DNA of 64,000 nt. Source: Streptomyces sp. NK08204 (GTDB taxonomy: Bacteria; Actinomycetota; Actinomycetes; Streptomycetales; Streptomycetaceae). Positions 16,490-26,329 of the stretch are shown piece after piece (within the stretch, counting starts at the first letter, position 1; every line of letters starts with the position of its first letter). The DNA is taken from positions 186,001 through 250,000 of the forward strand of contig NZ_JAINVF010000003.1 of NCBI RefSeq assembly GCF_020400585.1. Direction: 5' to 3'. The notes beneath the pieces were generated by a model. It ran no database searches, was not told the origin of the DNA, and saw only the letters and a list, made by a program, of their open reading frames with translations. A program made the translations under genes and the position numbers.

Positions 16490-18031
16490 CTAGCGTGCCG
16501 CCCCCGGCGCCTGCGGCCGCAGCGCCCCCGGCTTCGTCCTCGGGATCTGGCTGCCGTCCACACCGGCCACCTGCCGCCCGCCGAGCGGCGCGTCCAGCCG
16601 CACGGTCCGCACGTAGAACTCGGCCATCGCCACGCAGATCGTGTCCGGACGGGATGCCTCGGTGACCTTGACGGTCACCCGGTCGGCGCTCTCCTTCGCC
16701 GAGACCCGGTAGTCGGCGCACACCCCGCCCGAGAAACTCACGGTCAGCTCCCGGCCGTCGGCGGTGTAGCCGTCCACCTTCACGTCCTGCTTCACCTCGC
16801 GCGTCTTCGGCCCATGTGTCTTCGGCCCATGTGTCTTCGGCCCATGTGTCCTCGGCCCGTGTGTCCTCGACCCGTGCGTCTTCGGCGCCAGGTACGTCGG
16901 ATCGAGGGCCGGATACGTCACCGTGGACGCACCCGCCGCCCCGGTCCCCGGCTCCCGCACCTCGAACAGCCAGGACGGCACGAGTGTCTGCCGTCCGCGG
17001 ACCAGGTGCGCGGCCAGCCCGAACACCGCCTTGCCGACCGTGACGGTGGAGGCCGCGGGAGCACCGGACGCTCCCGTGGACGCGCCGCACGGCTGCTCCA
17101 GCCGGTTCTTCAGCGGCACGGGACGGGCGCAGCCGCCGATCCCCATCCGGTGGCCGCCCCTCGGGGTGGCGTTCATCAGCTCCAGCGTCTTCTTGGCGCC
17201 CAGGACCGGATACGTGTCACCCTTCACCGGCGCCTCCAGCAGGCCGTGGCCGCCGACCACCTCACCCCGCCCGTCCACGGTCAGCCCGGTCGTCCAGCCG
17301 TACGTGGGCAGCCCGTCCACCACCGGATCGGCGTCGACCACACGCCGGGCGCCCATGACCCGGCTCGCATCGATCTTCGCGTCGTCCTGCCCCAGGGCCT
17401 TCAGCACGGGCGCCGCCGCCTTCCGCGCCGCCGCCACGCTCACCGTGCCGCCCGCCGGGCTGGCCGGGTCGTGCGTGCAGACGGTGACCTTCCGGCAGTT
17501 GTCGGTGCCGGGCGCGTACCGGCTGTACGTCCAGCTGCCGGGCGCGTCCCGGTTCACCTGAAGGGCCGGCCCGAACCCGTCCCGGCCGCCCCCGACCCGC
17601 CAGACCCCGCCCTCGGCCACCGGCGTCCCCGCGACACCGAGCGCCTTGGCCAGCCGGGCCACCGCGGCCCGGCCGACCTCGCCGCCGGGCGTGTACACGG
17701 GCGCCGAACCCGGCCCCTGCGGCAGCGCACCCCCGGCCACGTACGTCACGCCGTACGGAGCACCGGGCACCCAGCCGTCCAGCGTGAGCGGCGGGGGAGT
17801 GACGCCGTCCCCCGGCGCCGAGTGGTTCGCACGGCCGTTCCCGCCGTCGTCCGCGGCGACGTACGCGCCGCCGCCGCCGACCAGCAGCACGGCCGCAGCG
17901 ACCGCGACGACGGCCGCCGAGGAGCGGCGCCGGGACCGTCCGCCCGCGCCCTCGCCCGGGTCACCGTCCTGCGGGGCCGCACCCTCCGCCGTTCCGGTCA
18001 CGTCGTCGTCCCCGGGTCGCTCGCTGTTCAC
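16490..18031 (-). CDS. Membrane-anchored secreted protein with THGPK repeats
   Basis: 513 aa. A charged N-terminus (about 1-35) rich in Asp, Gly and Arg precedes one membrane segment (AAVVAVAAAVLLVGGGGAYV, about 37-56). The rest should lie outside the membrane. No catalytic motif was recognised; several paired Cys (NCRKVTVC, GGCARP, QPCGAS, GGVCADYR, DTICVA) suggest disulfides. Near residue 395 a run of five 5-residue repeats (THGPK/R) forms a basic, His-rich linker, encoded by 15-base repeats. Start GTG 18031 is chosen for GAGGAG 9 bases before it. A conserved Streptomyces hypothetical, I believe. Function unknown. Confidence 0.8.
   Translation of the reverse strand: MNSERPGDDDVTGTAEGAAPQDGDPGEGAGGRSRRRSSAAVVAVAAAVLLVGGGGAYVAADDGGNGRANHSAPGDGVTPPPLTLDGWVPGAPYGVTYVAGGALPQGPGSAPVYTPGGEVGRAAVARLAKALGVAGTPVAEGGVWRVGGGRDGFGPALQVNRDAPGSWTYSRYAPGTDNCRKVTVCTHDPASPAGGTVSVAAARKAAAPVLKALGQDDAKIDASRVMGARRVVDADPVVDGLPTYGWTTGLTVDGRGEVVGGHGLLEAPVKGDTYPVLGAKKTLELMNATPRGGHRMGIGGCARPVPLKNRLEQPCGASTGASGAPAASTVTVGKAVFGLAAHLVRGRQTLVPSWLFEVREPGTGAAGASTVTYPALDPTYLAPKTHGSRTHGPRTHGPKTHGPKTHGPKTREVKQDVKVDGYTADGRELTVSFSGGVCADYRVSAKESADRVTVKVTEASRPDTICVAMAEFYVRTVRLDAPLGGRQVAGVDGSQIPRTKPGALRPQAPGAAR
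16803..16877. repeat. Five tandem 15-base repeats inside a coding sequence
   Basis: The unit is gtcttcggcccatgt. The first three copies are identical and the last two carry 2-4 changes, so the array is young at one end. It encodes THGPK/R on the minus strand. Because the unit is a multiple of three, copy number can change without breaking the frame. Confidence 0.9.
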
Positions 18032-18129
18032 CGCATCACTCCTCGCCTGGGTCGTGTCCCGCCCCGTCACGGGGGACGGCGATGGGACGCGGCCGGGGAG
18101 CGCGCGGTTCCCGGGGAGGATCCCCCGCG

Positions 18130-18339
18130 TCAGTCGCCGTAGTCCGACATGGCGTCCAGCAGCCGGGCCGAGCGGGCCGGCACGGTCACCCCATGGATCA
18201 GCGAAGGCGGCACCGACCGGGACTCGGCGTGCTCGGGCACCGCCCAGTGCGGGGCCATCCGGGCGCAGTCGACGCGCAGCGAGGCGAGATCGTCCTCGCG
18301 GTCGGCCGGAGCGGGGGAGTGGACGTTGAGGTTCGTCAT
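18130..18339 (-). CDS. Small conserved hypothetical protein
   Basis: 69 aa beginning MTNLNVHSPAPADRED and ending DAMSDYGD; no membrane segment or known motif. No clear ribosome site precedes ATG 18339, so it may be leaderless. It lies between the membrane protein and divergent adoK; the 131-base gap holds a short dyad CTAC-TATCGG-GTAG (18380-18393) that may be promoter-related. Reality rests on codon-position GC pattern and on its fit between neighbours. Confidence 0.6.
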   Translation of the reverse strand: MTNLNVHSPAPADREDDLASLRVDCARMAPHWAVPEHAESRSVPPSLIHGVTVPARSARLLDAMSDYGD

Positions 18340-18470
18340 GTCCGAACCGTAGACACGCTTGGGCCTGCGAAGAAAGATCTACTATCGGGTAGTTTCACCG
18401 GCTTCAGCAGCCCCAGCCGAACGGGTAGCGTGAACTGTCAACCCCGCCTCCCCGCAGGAGAATGTCCGCC

Positions 18471-19445
18471 GTGCGCATCGCAGTCACCGGCTCCATCGCA
18501 ACCGATCACCTCATGACCTTCCCCGGCCGCTTCGCCGACCAGTTCGTCGCGGATCAGCTGCACACGGTCTCGCTCTCCTTCCTGGTCGACAACCTGGACG
18601 TGCGCCGGGGCGGTGTCGGCGCGAACATCGCCTTCGGCATGGGCCAGCTCGGAAGCGAGCCGATCCTGGTCGGCGCCGCCGGCTTCGACTTCGACGAGTA
18701 CCGGGCCTGGCTCGACCGGCACGGCGTGGACACCGAGTCGGTCCGCATCTCCGAGACCCTGCACACCGCCCGCTTCGTGTGCACCACCGACGCCGACCAC
18801 AACCAGATCGGCTCCTTCTACACCGGCGCCATGAGCGAGGCCCGGCAGATCGAGCTGAAGACCGTCGCCGACCGCGTGGGCGGCCTCGACCTGGTCCTGA
18901 TCGGCGCCGACGACCCCGAGGCGATGCTGCGCCACACCGAGGAGTGCCGCTCCCGGAACATCCCCTTCGCCGCCGACTTCTCCCAGCAGATCGCCCGCAT
19001 GGAGGGCGAGGAGATCCGGATCCTGCTCGACGGCGCGACCTACCTCTTCTCCAACGAGTACGAGAAGGGCCTCATCGAGTCCAAGACCGGCCTGAGCGAC
19101 GCCGAGATCCTGGCCAGGGTCGGCCACCGCGTCACCACGCTCGGCGCGCGGGGCGTGCGCATCGAGCGGGCCGGCGACGACCCGATCGAGGTCGGCTGCC
19201 CCGACGAGGAGCGCAAGGCCGACCCCACCGGCGTCGGCGACGCCTTCCGCGCCGGCTTCCTGTCGGGCCTGGCCTGGGGCGTCTCGCTGGAGCGCGCGGC
19301 ACAGGTCGGCTGCATGCTGGCGACGCTCGTCATCGAGACGGTGGGCACGCAGGAGTACCAGCTGCGGCGGGCGCACTTCATGGACCGGTTCACCAAGGCG
19401 TACGGGGACGACGCCGCGCAGGAGGTCCGGGCGCACCTCGGCTGA
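18471..19445 (+). CDS. adoK: Adenosine kinase, PfkB family
   Basis: 324-aa PfkB-fold kinase that phosphorylates adenosine to AMP in purine salvage. The N-terminus MRIAVTGSIATDHLMTFPGR and the segment SFYTGAMSEAR match the mycobacterial adenosine kinase as I remember it; that gene also sits near the cta/qcr genes. PfkB signature DPTGVGDAFRAGF with the catalytic Asp is near residue 248. Start GTG 18471 is preferred: AGGAGA lies 9 bases upstream, while ATG 18462 is too close to it. The family is broad, so ribokinase-like sugar substrates cannot be excluded by motif alone. Confidence 0.87.
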   Translation: MRIAVTGSIATDHLMTFPGRFADQFVADQLHTVSLSFLVDNLDVRRGGVGANIAFGMGQLGSEPILVGAAGFDFDEYRAWLDRHGVDTESVRISETLHTARFVCTTDADHNQIGSFYTGAMSEARQIELKTVADRVGGLDLVLIGADDPEAMLRHTEECRSRNIPFAADFSQQIARMEGEEIRILLDGATYLFSNEYEKGLIESKTGLSDAEILARVGHRVTTLGARGVRIERAGDDPIEVGCPDEERKADPTGVGDAFRAGFLSGLAWGVSLERAAQVGCMLATLVIETVGTQEYQLRRAHFMDRFTKAYGDDAAQEVRAHLG

Positions 19446-19469
19446 GCCCGGTCGCGGCCGGCCCGCCGA

Positions 19470-20846
19470 TCAGCTCACCCGGCGCACCACGTACGCCGTG
19501 CCCCGTGGGGCCGGTTCCTCTCCGACGTACTCCTGCCCCCGCATCTCGCACCACGCCGGGATGTCCAGCCGGGCCGCCTCGTCGTCGGAGAGGACGCGTA
19601 CCGTGCCGCCCACCGGCACGTCCCCGATCACCTTGGCCAGCTCGATGACCGGGATCGGACAGCGCTTGCCCAGGGAGTCGACGACCAGCTCCCGCGACCG
19701 TACGACCGTCGCGGGCGTCGGCGCGCCCAGCTTCTCCCGGACCCCGGCCACCGTCCCCGGCAGCACGTCCAGGAACCGCTCCACGTCCTCCTCGTCCACT
19801 CCCGCCGGCAGCGACACCCGTACGTTCCCCTCGCTCAGCACCCCCATCGCCTTCAGCACATGGCTGGGCGTCAGCGTGCTGCTCGTGCAGGACGAGCCGG
19901 ACGAGACGGAGAAGCCCTCCCGGTCCAGCTCGTGCAGCAGCGCCTCTCCGTCGACGTAGAGGCAGGAGAACGTGACGATCCCGGGCAGCCGGTGCCCGGG
20001 GGCGCCCACGACCTCCACGTCCGGCACCAGCTCCGGCACCCGCGCCCGGATCCGCGCCGTCAGCTCCCGGAGCCGCAGTGCCTCCTGGGCCGCCTCGGCG
20101 CGCACCGCCCGCAGCGACGCCACGGCCGCCACGATGGCCGGAAGGTTCTCGAAACCGGGGGCGCGCCCCGACTCCCGTTCGTCAACCGGCCCTTGGGCCG
20201 CGAACCGTACGCCCTTGCGTACGACGAGCAGCCCGACCCCGGACGGCCCTCCCCACTTGTGCGCGCTGGCCGCGAGCAACGACCAGTCACCCTCGACCGG
20301 GCCCCACCCCAGCGACTGCGCCGCGTCCACCAGCAGCGGCACCCCGGCCGCCCGGCACGCCCCGGCCACCTCGGCCACCGGCTGCACGGTGCCCACCTCG
20401 TGATTGGCCGACTGCAGACAGGCCAGCGCGGTGTCCGGCCGCAGCGCGGCGGCGTAGGCCGACGGATCCACCGTTCCCGTCCGGTCGACGCCCACTCGGG
20501 TGACCGTGCCACCGGCGGCCTCATGCGCTTCGGCGGAATGGAGTACGGAGGAGTGCTCGACCGATGACACGATCAGGTGACGCCCGACCCGCCGCCGACC
20601 CGCCAACGCCCCGGCGATCCCCGTGTGCACGGCCCTGGTCCCGGAGGAGGTGAACACCACCTCGTCGGCCCGGCACCCCACAGCCTCGGCAGCGGCCTCC
20701 CGAGCCGCGTCGAGCAGCATCCGGGCCTTTCGCCCCTCCCGGTAGAGCCGGGCGGGATCGGCCCACCCTTCGTCCAGGGAGGCCAACAGCGCCTGACGGG
20801 CGACGGGATGAAGGGGAGCGGCGGAAGCAGCATCGAAGTAGGCCAC
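19470..20846 (-). CDS. Cysteine desulfurase fused to a TusA-like sulfur carrier
   Basis: 458 aa, two domains. Residues 1-375 are a class V PLP enzyme (NifS/IscS type): cofactor Lys in SAHKWGGPSG, catalytic Cys in SSGSSCTSST, and HEVGTVQP. Residues 385-458 form a TusA/SirA domain with the key Cys-Pro in GKRCPIPVIELA. In other bacteria these are separate proteins, with IscS passing persulfide sulfur to TusA for tRNA thiolation or cofactor synthesis; here they are one chain. Start GTG 20846 (MAYFDAASAAPLH) fits the family; the ribosome site is weak. Fusion is clear because the frame is uninterrupted. Confidence 0.92.
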   Translation of the reverse strand: MAYFDAASAAPLHPVARQALLASLDEGWADPARLYREGRKARMLLDAAREAAAEAVGCRADEVVFTSSGTRAVHTGIAGALAGRRRVGRHLIVSSVEHSSVLHSAEAHEAAGGTVTRVGVDRTGTVDPSAYAAALRPDTALACLQSANHEVGTVQPVAEVAGACRAAGVPLLVDAAQSLGWGPVEGDWSLLAASAHKWGGPSGVGLLVVRKGVRFAAQGPVDERESGRAPGFENLPAIVAAVASLRAVRAEAAQEALRLRELTARIRARVPELVPDVEVVGAPGHRLPGIVTFSCLYVDGEALLHELDREGFSVSSGSSCTSSTLTPSHVLKAMGVLSEGNVRVSLPAGVDEEDVERFLDVLPGTVAGVREKLGAPTPATVVRSRELVVDSLGKRCPIPVIELAKVIGDVPVGGTVRVLSDDEAARLDIPAWCEMRGQEYVGEEPAPRGTAYVVRRVS

Positions 20847-21215
20847 ACCACAACGGTAGAACCTGCGTACGCTGCAATCCCGCCCGGGGCGCGGGGCGGT
20901 GTCCGACACGAGGCCCCGCCGCGGTGGGGGTACCTCCCCGCCCGAACGACGTCGAGAGCCCGGGGGAGCGAAGCCCCGCAACCCCCCGCACCCGCAGCAC
21001 AAACCGCGACAACCCGAGCTATTGGGCGCCCATTCCCACCCTTAAGGAGGGACCGGCGGCGCGTATGCCCCCCTCCCCGCGAACCGCCGAAAGGCGTCGG
21101 CTAGGGTTTGGTCCGCATAAACATCCAAACCCCTGCCCGACGCAGGGCGGCGACCGACCAGCGAGAAGGCAGGCCGCAGCCAACCGCGCGGGCGAGACTC
21201 TCGGGAAGGCGCTAC
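20847..21215. other. 369-base gap with a repeated GGGGG element before ctaC
   Basis: Divergent promoter region of the desulfurase and ctaC. It contains, at about 20927-20975, a copy of a Streptomyces intergenic repeat of the form GGGGGTACCTCCCC ... GAGAGCCCGGGGGAG, which can fold on itself. No gene, known riboswitch or tRNA is visible in the remainder. Related sequence occurs inside a gene at 60964-61011. Confidence 0.65.
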
Positions 21216-22178
21216 GTGAGTCCCAACGGCTCCGACCGCTCGCCGCGGCGCCCGATGCGGCGGAAGCTGCTGCAGGCACTGACCGCGGGCCTGGTCCTGG
21301 CGACCGCAACCGGTTGCACATACAAGGACTTCCCCCGCCTTGGCATGCCCACCCCGACCACGGAAGAGGCTCCGCGGATCCTCTCCCTGTGGCAGGGCTC
21401 CTGGGCTGCCGCGCTCGCCACCGGCGTGCTGGTGTGGGGCCTGATCCTGTGGAGCATCATCTTCCACCGGCGCAGCCGAACCAAGGTCGAGGTCCCCCGG
21501 CAGACCCGGTACAACATGCCGATCGAGGCCCTCTACACGGTGGTCCCGATCATCATCATCTCGGTGCTCTTCTACTTCACGGCCCGGGACGAGTCGAAGC
21601 TGCTCAGCCTCACCGACAAGAAGCCCGACGTCACGGTCAACGTGGTCGGCTTCCAGTGGAGCTGGGGCTTCAACTACATCGAGAACGTCCCCGGTTCCAC
21701 GGGCGACGCCAAGTCCGACAAGAACCTGGCCGCCATTCCGGACCGGTTCCTGAAGGAGTTCCCGGCGAACGCCGGTGGCGTCTACGACGTCGGCACGCCG
21801 GGCACGCGGAACCCGCAGACCGGCAACCCCGGTCCGACGCTGTGGCTCCCCAAGGGCAAGACGGTCCGCTTCATCCTCACCTCGCGTGACGTCATCCACT
21901 CGTTCTGGGTGGTGCCGTTCCTGATGAAGCAGGACGTCATCCCGGGCCACACCAACGCCTTCCAGGTGACCCCCAACCGTGAGGGCACCTTCCTCGGCAA
22001 GTGCGCGGAGCTGTGCGGTGTCGACCACTCCCGGATGCTGTTCAACGTGAAGGTCGTCTCCCCCCAGCGTTACGAGCAGCACCTCAAGGACCTCGCCAAG
22101 AAGGGGCAGACCGGTTACATTCCCGCCGGCATCGCGCAGACGAGCCACGAGAAGAACCGGGAGACGAACAACCTGTGA
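21216..22178 (+). CDS. ctaC: Cytochrome c oxidase subunit II
   Basis: 320-aa CuA subunit of the aa3-type terminal oxidase; takes electrons from the cytochrome bc1 branch. It has an N-terminal signal with lipobox-like TATGC (Cys becomes the lipid-anchored first residue), two membrane helices (about 55-80 and 95-115), then a cupredoxin domain. The CuA ligands lie in [12 protein letters not shown] and in the His of VIHSFW. Aromatic stretch FQWSWGF is the electron entry region. Start GTG 21216 has GGGAAGG 5-11 bases before it. Overlaps ctaD by GTGA. Confidence 0.97.
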   Translation: MSPNGSDRSPRRPMRRKLLQALTAGLVLATATGCTYKDFPRLGMPTPTTEEAPRILSLWQGSWAAALATGVLVWGLILWSIIFHRRSRTKVEVPRQTRYNMPIEALYTVVPIIIISVLFYFTARDESKLLSLTDKKPDVTVNVVGFQWSWGFNYIENVPGSTGDAKSDKNLAAIPDRFLKEFPANAGGVYDVGTPGTRNPQTGNPGPTLWLPKGKTVRFILTSRDVIHSFWVVPFLMKQDVIPGHTNAFQVTPNREGTFLGKCAELCGVDHSRMLFNVKVVSPQRYEQHLKDLAKKGQTGYIPAGIAQTSHEKNRETNNL

Positions 22179-23905
22179 GCATCCTCAACGAACCCCAGGG
22201 TGCCGCCGCAGCTGAGGACTCGTACGAGAACGAGCTGCCGGTCAGGCGCAAGCAGCCCGGCAATGTCGTGGTGAAGTGGCTGACGACCACCGACCACAAG
22301 ACGATCGGAACGCTGTACCTCGTCACGTCGTTCGCGTTCTTCCTGATCGGCGGCGTGATGGCGCTGCTCATGCGCGCCGAGCTGGCCCGTCCGGGCCTGC
22401 AGATCATGTCGAACGAGCAGTTCAACCAGGCGTTCACGATGCACGGCACCGTGATGCTGCTGATGTTCGCGACGCCGCTGTTCGCGGGCTTCGCGAACTG
22501 GATCATGCCGCTGCAGATCGGTGCGCCGGACGTGGCGTTCCCGCGGCTGAACATGTTCGCCTACTGGCTGTACCTGTTCGGCTCGACGATCGCGGTGGGC
22601 GGCTTCGTCACCCCGCAGGGTGCGGCCGACTTCGGCTGGTTCGCCTACTCCCCGCTGTCGGACGCGGTCCGCAGCCCGGGTGTCGGCGCCGACATGTGGA
22701 TCATGGGTCTGGCCTTCTCCGGCTTCGGCACGATCCTCGGCTCGGTCAACTTCATCACCACGATCATCTGCATGCGCGCCCCGGGCATGACCATGTTCCG
22801 CATGCCGGTGTTCACCTGGAACGTGCTGCTGACCGGTGTTCTGGTCCTGCTCGCCTTCCCGGTGCTGGCCGCCGCGCTGTTCGCCCTGGAGGCGGACCGC
22901 AAGTTCGGCGCCCATGTATTCGACCCGGCCAACGGTGGCGCACTGTTGTGGCAACACCTCTTCTGGTTCTTCGGCCACCCAGAGGTGTACATCATCGCCC
23001 TGCCGTTCTTCGGCATCATCAGTGAGGTCATCCCGGTCTTCAGCCGCCGTCCGATCTTCGGCTACATGAACCTGATCGCGGCCACCATCGCGATTGCGGG
23101 TCTGTCGGTGACCGTGTGGGCGCACCACATGTACGTCACCGGTGGCGTGCTGCTGCCGTTCTTCTCCTTCATGACCTTCCTGATCGCGGTCCCGACCGGC
23201 GTGAAGATCTTCAACTGGATCGGCACCATGTGGAAGGGCTCCCTGTCCTTCGAGACGCCGATGCTGTGGGCGATGGGCTTCCTCATCACCTTCACCTTCG
23301 GTGGTCTGACCGGTGTCATCCTGGCCTCGCCGCCGATGGACTTCCACATCTCCGACTCGTACTTCGTGGTGGCCCACTTCCACTACGTGGTCTTCGGTAC
23401 GGTCGTGTTCGCGATGTTCTCCGGCTTCCACTTCTGGTGGCCGAAGATGACCGGCAAGATGCTGGACGAGCGCCTCGGCAAGATCACCTTCTGGACGCTG
23501 TTCTTCGGCTTCCACGGCACCTTCCTGGTCCAGCACTGGCTGGGTGCCGAGGGCATGCCGCGTCGTTACGCCGACTACCTGGCGGCCGACGGCTTCACCG
23601 CCCTGAACACGGTCTCCACGATCAGCTCCTTCGTGCTCGGCATGTCGCTCCTGCCGTTCCTCTACAACGTGTGGAAGACGGCCAAGTACGGCAAGCCGGT
23701 CGGCGTGGACGACCCGTGGGGCTACGGCCGCTCCCTCGAGTGGGCGACCTCCTGCCCGCCGCCGCGGCACAACTTCCTCACCCTGCCGCGGATCCGCAGC
23801 GAATCCCCGGCGTTCGACCTGCACCACCCGCAGCTGGCTGTGCTCGAGCAGCAGGCCTTCGCCGGTGAAAGCGCACTCTCGGGCGGCAAGGAGGCCGGCA
23901 AGTGA
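22175..23905 (+). CDS. ctaD: Cytochrome c oxidase subunit I
   Basis: 576-aa catalytic subunit with 12 expected membrane helices; binds haem a, haem a3 and CuB and pumps protons. Signature [13 protein letters not shown] carries the CuB His and cross-linked Tyr, WAHHMY supplies the next His pair, and VAHFHYV supplies the haem His. Start GTG 22175 (MSILNEPQG) overlaps the ctaC stop. It overlaps ctaF by GTGA, so ctaC-ctaD-ctaF form one translationally linked operon. Confidence 0.98.
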   Translation: MSILNEPQGAAAAEDSYENELPVRRKQPGNVVVKWLTTTDHKTIGTLYLVTSFAFFLIGGVMALLMRAELARPGLQIMSNEQFNQAFTMHGTVMLLMFATPLFAGFANWIMPLQIGAPDVAFPRLNMFAYWLYLFGSTIAVGGFVTPQGAADFGWFAYSPLSDAVRSPGVGADMWIMGLAFSGFGTILGSVNFITTIICMRAPGMTMFRMPVFTWNVLLTGVLVLLAFPVLAAALFALEADRKFGAHVFDPANGGALLWQHLFWFFGHPEVYIIALPFFGIISEVIPVFSRRPIFGYMNLIAATIAIAGLSVTVWAHHMYVTGGVLLPFFSFMTFLIAVPTGVKIFNWIGTMWKGSLSFETPMLWAMGFLITFTFGGLTGVILASPPMDFHISDSYFVVAHFHYVVFGTVVFAMFSGFHFWWPKMTGKMLDERLGKITFWTLFFGFHGTFLVQHWLGAEGMPRRYADYLAADGFTALNTVSTISSFVLGMSLLPFLYNVWKTAKYGKPVGVDDPWGYGRSLEWATSCPPPRHNFLTLPRIRSESPAFDLHHPQLAVLEQQAFAGESALSGGKEAGK

Positions 23906-24300
23906 AGATCCAGGGCCGGATGTTCTTGTGGCTGAGCGTCTTCCTCCTCATCATGGCCACCGCCTATGGCGTGTGGTCGAAGGAGCCGGCCGGTACCACG
24001 GCGCTCTTCCTGGCCTTCGGCCTGCTCGTCATGGTCGGCTTCTACCTGGGCTTCACGGCCCGGCGGGTCGACGCGGGCGCGCAGGACGACAAGGAGGCCG
24101 ACGTCGCGGACGACGCGGGCGAGCTGGGCTTCTTCAGCCCGCACAGCTGGCAGCCGCTCATGCTGGGCTTCGGCGGTGCGATCGCCTTCCTCAGCATCGC
24201 GGTCGGCTGGTGGCTGATCTACTTCTCGGCCCCGTTCATCCTGATCGGCCTGTTCGGCTGGGTGTTCGAGTACTACCACGGTGAGAACCGCACCCAGTAA
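23902..24300 (+). CDS. ctaF: Cytochrome c oxidase subunit IV (actinobacterial)
   Basis: 132-aa membrane subunit specific to actinobacterial aa3 oxidase. It has an N-terminal helix pair ([19 protein letters not shown], then [19 protein letters not shown]), a short charged loop, and two more helices near the C-terminus ending [11 protein letters not shown]. The GTG start overlaps ctaD. A hairpin terminator follows 23 bases after the stop. Confidence 0.95.
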   Translation: MKIQGRMFLWLSVFLLIMATAYGVWSKEPAGTTALFLAFGLLVMVGFYLGFTARRVDAGAQDDKEADVADDAGELGFFSPHSWQPLMLGFGGAIAFLSIAVGWWLIYFSAPFILIGLFGWVFEYYHGENRTQ

Positions 24301-24322
24301 CAGGTGACATGCGCCGAGCGCA

Positions 24323-24362
24323 CGAGAGCCCGGACACTCCGTCAGGAGGGTCCGGGCTCTCG
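24323..24362. terminator. Terminator of the ctaCDF operon
   Basis: A 13-base-pair perfect stem, CGAGAGCCCGGAC with its complement, and a 14-base loop. It lies just after ctaF. Confidence 0.8.
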
Positions 24363-24510
24363 CCGTTCCCCGGTCGTCGCCGTTCCCCGGTCTTTTCCCC
24401 GGTCTTCGCCGTGCGCCGGCCACGCTCCGGTCCGCCTTTTGCCGCGGTGTCTGTCCCTCGTATGGGTTACCTGCCGCGCTTATAGGGTCAACGCCTCATA
24501 GCGTGATCAT

Positions 24511-25770
24511 ATGAACCATTCTCCGCGGACCCGCACCGTCGTCAGCTGCACCCTGCTGGTGACCGCCCTCGGCGCGGGCGTCACCGCTTGCGGTTCGGAC
24601 GGCAAATCCCTGTCGGCCAAGCCGTACGACGCAGCGGACCAGATCTCCTTCAACGGCCCCACCGGTGCGGGGAAGCGAGCCGACCCGGACAAGCCGCTGG
24701 AGGTCACCGTCAAGGGTGATGGGCGTATCACGGACGTCACCGCCCAGGACGCCACGGGGCGCTACGTGGCGGGCGAACTCTCCGCCGACGGCAGCCGGTG
24801 GCACAGCATCTCCCCGCTGGCCGCCAACGCCCACTACACCGTCCGGGTGAGCACGGAGGACGAGGACGGCGCGCCGGGTCGTAAGGTCATCAGCTTCGAC
24901 ACCAGCAAGCCGACCGTCCAGAAGCGCCTGAACATCACGTTCGGGCCGGACGCGGGCGAGTACGGCGTCGGACAGCCCGTCACCGCCCAACTCGACCAGG
25001 ACGTCAAGGGCAAGGCGCAGCGGGCCATCGTGGAACGCGCCCTGCGGGTGGACTCCACGCCGGCCGTGCAGGGCTCCTGGTACTGGGTGAGCGACAAGGA
25101 ACTCCACTACCGCCCCAAGGAGTACTGGCCCGCCCACGCCACCATCCAGGTGCACAGCAACCTGGACGGCGTCAAGATCAGCGACCGGCTGTGGGGCGGT
25201 GCGTCCAAGCCGCTGAAGCTGACCACGGGCGACAAGATCGTGGCCCTCACGGACGCCGGATCGCACCAGATGAAGGTCTACAAGAACGACGAGCAGATCA
25301 AACAGATCCCCATCACCACCGGCAAGCCCGGCTTCGAGACCCGCAACGGCGTCAAGGTCGTCCTGTCCAAGCAGTACTTCGTACGCATGCGCGGCACCAC
25401 GATCGGCATCTCCGCGAACAGCTCGGACTCGTACGACCTGAACGTCTACTACGCCGCCCGGGTCACCTGGTCAGGCGAGTACGTGCACGCTGCACCCTGG
25501 TCCGTGGGCGCCCAGGGCTACGAGAACGTCAGCCACGGCTGCACCGGCATGAGCACCAGCAACGCCGCATGGTTCTTCGACACCATCCACGAGGGCGACA
25601 TCGTCAAGGTCGTCAACTCCAACGGCAACGACATGGAGCCCTTCGGCAACGGCTTCGGCGACTGGAACGTCGACTGGAACAAGTGGCGGGCCGGCAGCGC
25701 CCTCACCAACGGCACACCGGCCGGCCCGGCCTCCCAGGACGCGGTACGCCTCAAGCCGGCAGCTCTGTAA
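24511..25770 (+). CDS. L,D-transpeptidase lipoprotein (YkuD family)
   Basis: 419-aa cell-wall enzyme forming 3-3 peptidoglycan cross-links outside the membrane. A signal peptide with lipobox VTAC gives a lipid-anchored Cys near residue 27. Ig-like domains follow (about 45-240), then a YkuD catalytic domain (about 245-365) with the SHGCTGMS active-site motif. This matches the layout of mycobacterial Ldt enzymes. Start ATG 24511; the promoter-like TATAGGGT lies about 30 bases upstream. It sits between cytochrome oxidase genes, as in other Streptomyces as far as I recall. Confidence 0.93.
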   Translation: MNHSPRTRTVVSCTLLVTALGAGVTACGSDGKSLSAKPYDAADQISFNGPTGAGKRADPDKPLEVTVKGDGRITDVTAQDATGRYVAGELSADGSRWHSISPLAANAHYTVRVSTEDEDGAPGRKVISFDTSKPTVQKRLNITFGPDAGEYGVGQPVTAQLDQDVKGKAQRAIVERALRVDSTPAVQGSWYWVSDKELHYRPKEYWPAHATIQVHSNLDGVKISDRLWGGASKPLKLTTGDKIVALTDAGSHQMKVYKNDEQIKQIPITTGKPGFETRNGVKVVLSKQYFVRMRGTTIGISANSSDSYDLNVYYAARVTWSGEYVHAAPWSVGAQGYENVSHGCTGMSTSNAAWFFDTIHEGDIVKVVNSNGNDMEPFGNGFGDWNVDWNKWRAGSALTNGTPAGPASQDAVRLKPAAL

Positions 25771-25775
25771 CCCCC

Positions 25776-25830
25776 CAGGGGCGCGGGGGACTGCGCGAGC
25801 AACCCGACACACGTCGGCGCTCGCGCACGG
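25776..25830. repeat. GGGGCGCGGGG intergenic repeat acting as terminator
   Basis: Sequence beginning CAGGGGCGCGGGGGACTGCG belongs to a very common Streptomyces intergenic repeat (recalled). Within it TGCGCGAGC (25792-25800) pairs with GCTCGCGCA (25819-25827). It lies between the converging transpeptidase and receiver genes, so it probably terminates both. Confidence 0.7.
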
Positions 25831-25848
25831 ACCCGTGCGCCCGCGCTG

Positions 25849-26250
25849 CTAGGCGCTCAGCAGCCTCTCCCGGCGGAGCAGGGAAGCAAGGGCCGAGGCG
25901 AACTCCACAGGCTCCACAGGCAACGTCACCGCCGCGTCGGCGCGGCTCCACGTGGCGAGCCACGCATCCTGCGGCCGCCCGATGAGCAGCAGCACCGGCG
26001 GGCAGTTGAAGACCTCGTCCTTGATCTGCCGGCACATGCCCATGCCCCCCATCGGCACGGCTTCGCCGTCCAGGACGCAGACGTCGATGCCGCCCTTCTC
26101 CAGCTCCCGGAGGACGGCGGCCGGAGTCGCGCACTCCACGAACTCCACCTGGGGCACGTCCGGAGCGGGCCTGCGCCCGGTGGCCAGGCGTACCTGTTCG
26201 CGGGTGTTGGAGTCGTCGCTGTAGACCAGCACGGTGGCGGTCGGCTGCAT
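25849..26250 (-). CDS. Stand-alone receiver-domain protein
   Basis: 133 aa, response-regulator receiver fold only, with no output domain. The N-terminus VLVYSDDSNTREQV gives the acidic pair, and the expected phospho-Asp lies in IDVCVLDGEAVPMGGMGMCR. The Lys at the fifth strand is replaced (SRADAAVTLPV), so phosphorylation signalling may be altered. Divergent from ctaE in the respiratory cluster; no partner kinase nearby. Function unknown; a regulatory adaptor role is possible. Confidence 0.8.
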   Translation of the reverse strand: MQPTATVLVYSDDSNTREQVRLATGRRPAPDVPQVEFVECATPAAVLRELEKGGIDVCVLDGEAVPMGGMGMCRQIKDEVFNCPPVLLLIGRPQDAWLATWSRADAAVTLPVEPVEFASALASLLRRERLLSA

Positions 26251-26329
26251 TGTTCCTCCGGGACGTCAGCGTCTACGGACAGGGCCGTTCGGTGCGGATG
26301 TTACTCCCATGAACACCACGTCAACACCG

